A stretch of 6,476 nt of DNA from CAYFPO01 sp964345035 (lineage in GTDB: Bacteria > Fidelibacterota > Marinisomatia > SCGC-AAA003-L08 > GCA-002704045), in NCBI GenBank assembly GCA_964345035.1, contig CAYFPO010000040.1:1-6476 (forward strand), written 5' to 3'. A program made the translations under genes and the position numbers. Shown in pieces: positions 5,261 to 6,476 of this stretch. Under the pieces are notes generated by a model. That model was not told the origin of the DNA. It did no database searches and saw nothing but the letters and a program-made list of their open reading frames with translations. Numbering within the stretch: the stretch's first letter is position 1; each line of letters opens with the position of its first letter.

Positions 5261-6337
5261 TCACACTTCTGCGAGCTCTCCGTTCGTCATTACCTCGGAT
5301 TTGTCATCACTTTCCTCGGTTTCATCATCAACACAAACTGTCTCAATCAATGCTCTGCACACCTGATATGGATCCATATTCGCTGCCGGTCTTCTGTCTT
5401 CAAGATATCCACAGCCACTCTGTGCAGTTGCCATGGGAATTCTCACGGATGCACCTCTGTCACTCACGCCATACCTGAACTCATGAATGGAGCAGGTTTC
5501 GTGAAGTCCTGTTAATCTTTCTTCATTGTGTGCCCCATACACCGCAATATGGGCTTCATGTGCTGCCTGAAGTTTGTTACACGCTGCTTCAATGACTTCC
5601 ATTCCACCTTCCTCTCGCATGGATTTAGTGCTGAAATTTGTATGTGCGCCTGCACCATTCCAGTCACCTTTCACCGGTTTGGGATGGAGTGTGGCATTTA
5701 CACCATACAACTCACCCAGACGGTATAACAACCATCTGGCTACCCAGAGTTCATCAGAAACTTTTAGTGGTCCTGAGGGCCCTACCTGAAATTCCCACTG
5801 ACCCGGCATCACCTCAGCATTTATCCCGGACAAAGAAATTCCTGCCTGCATACAAGCATCCATATGATCTTCAACAATTTCCCGACCATATACTTCATCT
5901 GCACCAACACCGCAGTAAAATGGACCTTGCGGTGCAGGATACCCTCCATCAGGCCAACCCAGCGGTTCACGACCCTTGAAAAAGGTGTATTCCTGTTCAA
6001 TTCCAAACCAGGCATCTTCATTTGCAAATTTCTCCGCTACTACACGTAGCTTGGCTCTGGTATTGGATGTGTGCGGGGTTCCATCCGGATTAAATACCTC
6101 GCACATTACGAGGATATTGTCTTCTCCCCGGATCGGATCCGGTACAAAATACACCGGTTTCAGAGCACAATCACTGTCGTGTCCATCTGCCTGCATAGTA
6201 CTGGAACCGTCAAATCCCCAATCAGGTATCTGATCTACTTCCGTGACCGGACCATCAATTATTTTTGTTTTTGATCTCAGTTTTGAAGTAGGTTGATGAC
6301 CATCCATCCAGATATATTCAGCTTTTATTTTTCCCAT
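5261..6337 (-). CDS. glnII: Glutamine synthetase, type II (eukaryotic-like GSII, 358 aa)
   Basis: The enzyme makes glutamine from glutamate, ammonia and ATP in the cytoplasm. GSII features in order: GFDGSSTMQADGHDSD (41-56), the metal-binding GIEQEYT (112-118), GINAEVMPGQWEFQVG (171-186), NGAGAHTNFST (227-237), RGASVRIP (294-301) and EDRRPAANMDPY (313-324). The length fits GSII (about 340-370) and excludes GSI and GSIII, and no GSI-type adenylylation site is expected. The frame is open to an ATG at 6421, but those extra residues overlap the PII gene out of frame. AAGGAG at 6347-6352 lies 9 nt before ATG 6337 and 3 nt before ATG 6343, so 6337 is preferred. The last 22 residues form an acidic tail (10 Asp/Glu, one Lys) beyond the catalytic core. 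It lies 37 bp after the PII gene, and a strong terminator follows, so it ends the PII-GS operon. Confidence 0.97.
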   Translation of the reverse strand: MGKIKAEYIWMDGHQPTSKLRSKTKIIDGPVTEVDQIPDWGFDGSSTMQADGHDSDCALKPVYFVPDPIRGEDNILVMCEVFNPDGTPHTSNTRAKLRVVAEKFANEDAWFGIEQEYTFFKGREPLGWPDGGYPAPQGPFYCGVGADEVYGREIVEDHMDACMQAGISLSGINAEVMPGQWEFQVGPSGPLKVSDELWVARWLLYRLGELYGVNATLHPKPVKGDWNGAGAHTNFSTKSMREEGGMEVIEAACNKLQAAHEAHIAVYGAHNEERLTGLHETCSIHEFRYGVSDRGASVRIPMATAQSGCGYLEDRRPAANMDPYQVCRALIETVCVDDETEESDDKSEVMTNGELAEV

Positions 6338-6346
6338 TCTCATTTT

Positions 6347-6352
6347 CTCCTT
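6347..6352 (-). promoter_or_regulatory. Shine-Dalgarno (AAGGAG) deciding the glutamine synthetase start
   Basis: AAGGAG on the minus strand lies 9 nt before ATG 6337 and only 3 nt before ATG 6343. It argues for the shorter protein starting MGKIKAEY and against the long frame beginning at 6421. Confidence 0.8.
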
Positions 6353-6374
6353 ATTTTGTTGAGTGTAATGACCT

Positions 6375-6476
6375 CTACCCGATTGCAACCTTACCGGATT
6401 CACCGGTCCTGATCCGTACACAATCCTCTATTGGTAGAATAAAAATCTTTCCTCTGCCCCCATCATCTGCATCTCT
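6375..6476 (-). CDS. Nitrogen regulatory protein PII (GlnB/GlnK family), C-terminal 33 residues, cut by the right edge
   Basis: The frame enters at 6476 and ends with TAG at 6377-6375. It contains GRGKIFILPIEDCVRIRTGE, which lines up without gaps with the PII C-terminus. Lys10 of the fragment matches Lys90 of E. coli GlnB, and Arg21 and Arg23 match Arg101 and Arg103, all part of the ATP site. The fragment ends one residue beyond the E. coli protein, so it is a complete C-terminus and about 80 residues lie outside the window. PII trimers sense 2-oxoglutarate and ATP/ADP and control ammonium transport and glutamine synthetase, which fits the glutamine synthetase gene 37 bp downstream. One oddity is that the GDGK loop reads GRGK and the usual Ser/Thr four residues before it is Ala. 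GlnB and GlnK cannot be told apart from this part. Confidence 0.9.
   Translation of the reverse strand, partial: RDADDGGRGKIFILPIEDCVRIRTGESGKVAIG

Noticed and set aside
5638..5979. Plus-strand ORF of 113 codons opposite glutamine synthetase
   Set aside because: It mirrors the conserved catalytic core of glutamine synthetase in the opposite frame. Its His- and Pro-rich composition is an artefact of that overlap.
6338..6421. N-terminal extension of glutamine synthetase to ATG 6421
   Set aside because: Most of the added 28 codons lie inside the PII gene in another frame and have no resemblance to GSII N-termini. A good Shine-Dalgarno favours ATG 6337.

Overview
The window is AT-rich bacterial DNA with tightly packed genes, mostly on the minus strand. 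The closest match I can suggest from memory is a Candidatus Marinimicrobia (SAR406) or other FCB-group marine bacterium. The reasons are a secreted protein that begins as such proteins often do, a type II glutamine synthetase next to PII, and a DUF1015 protein. This is an impression, not a taxonomic result. No tRNA, rRNA, CRISPR array, insertion sequence or phage gene is visible.

Layout from left to right. (1) Positions 1-131 (minus) hold the first 43 codons of an exported protein that runs off the left edge. (2) Positions 132-440 are a gap with a candidate promoter, a small hairpin and a good Shine-Dalgarno for the exported protein. (3) Positions 441-4717 (minus) form a compact four-gene unit. 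Its transcription order is a DUF523/TudS-type Fe-S protein, a DUF1015 protein, an SLC13-type permease with two RCK_C domains, and a small lipoprotein. The junctions are a 14 bp overlap, a gap of about 39 bp and a 1 bp gap, so co-transcription and translational coupling are likely. (4) A divergent intergenic region of about 86 bp follows. (5) Positions 4804-5199 (plus) encode a thioredoxin-type arsenate reductase or low-molecular-weight phosphatase. (6) A shared terminator hairpin lies at 5213-5235. (7) Positions 5261-6337 (minus) encode a type II glutamine synthetase. Upstream of it, at 6375-6476, are the last 33 codons of a PII (GlnB/GlnK) protein, so the right end is a PII-glutamine synthetase nitrogen-assimilation operon.

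Three revisions to simple ORF calls matter most. The permease reading frame continues about 30 codons upstream of its first conventional start, and the best-supported start is an AUU codon at 2931 with a well-spaced Shine-Dalgarno. The glutamine synthetase should start at 6337, because the longer frame to 6421 overlaps the PII gene out of frame. The right edge holds an unflagged PII C-terminus, recognisable by its GKIF and RIRTGE motifs.

I do not see proof of a new defence or mobile system. The least explained part is the TudS-DUF1015-permease-lipoprotein unit. It joins a putative desulfurase, a protein with a ParB/SerK-like DGHHR motif, a ligand-gated-looking anion permease and an envelope lipoprotein, and could be an uptake-and-processing pathway for an unknown substrate.
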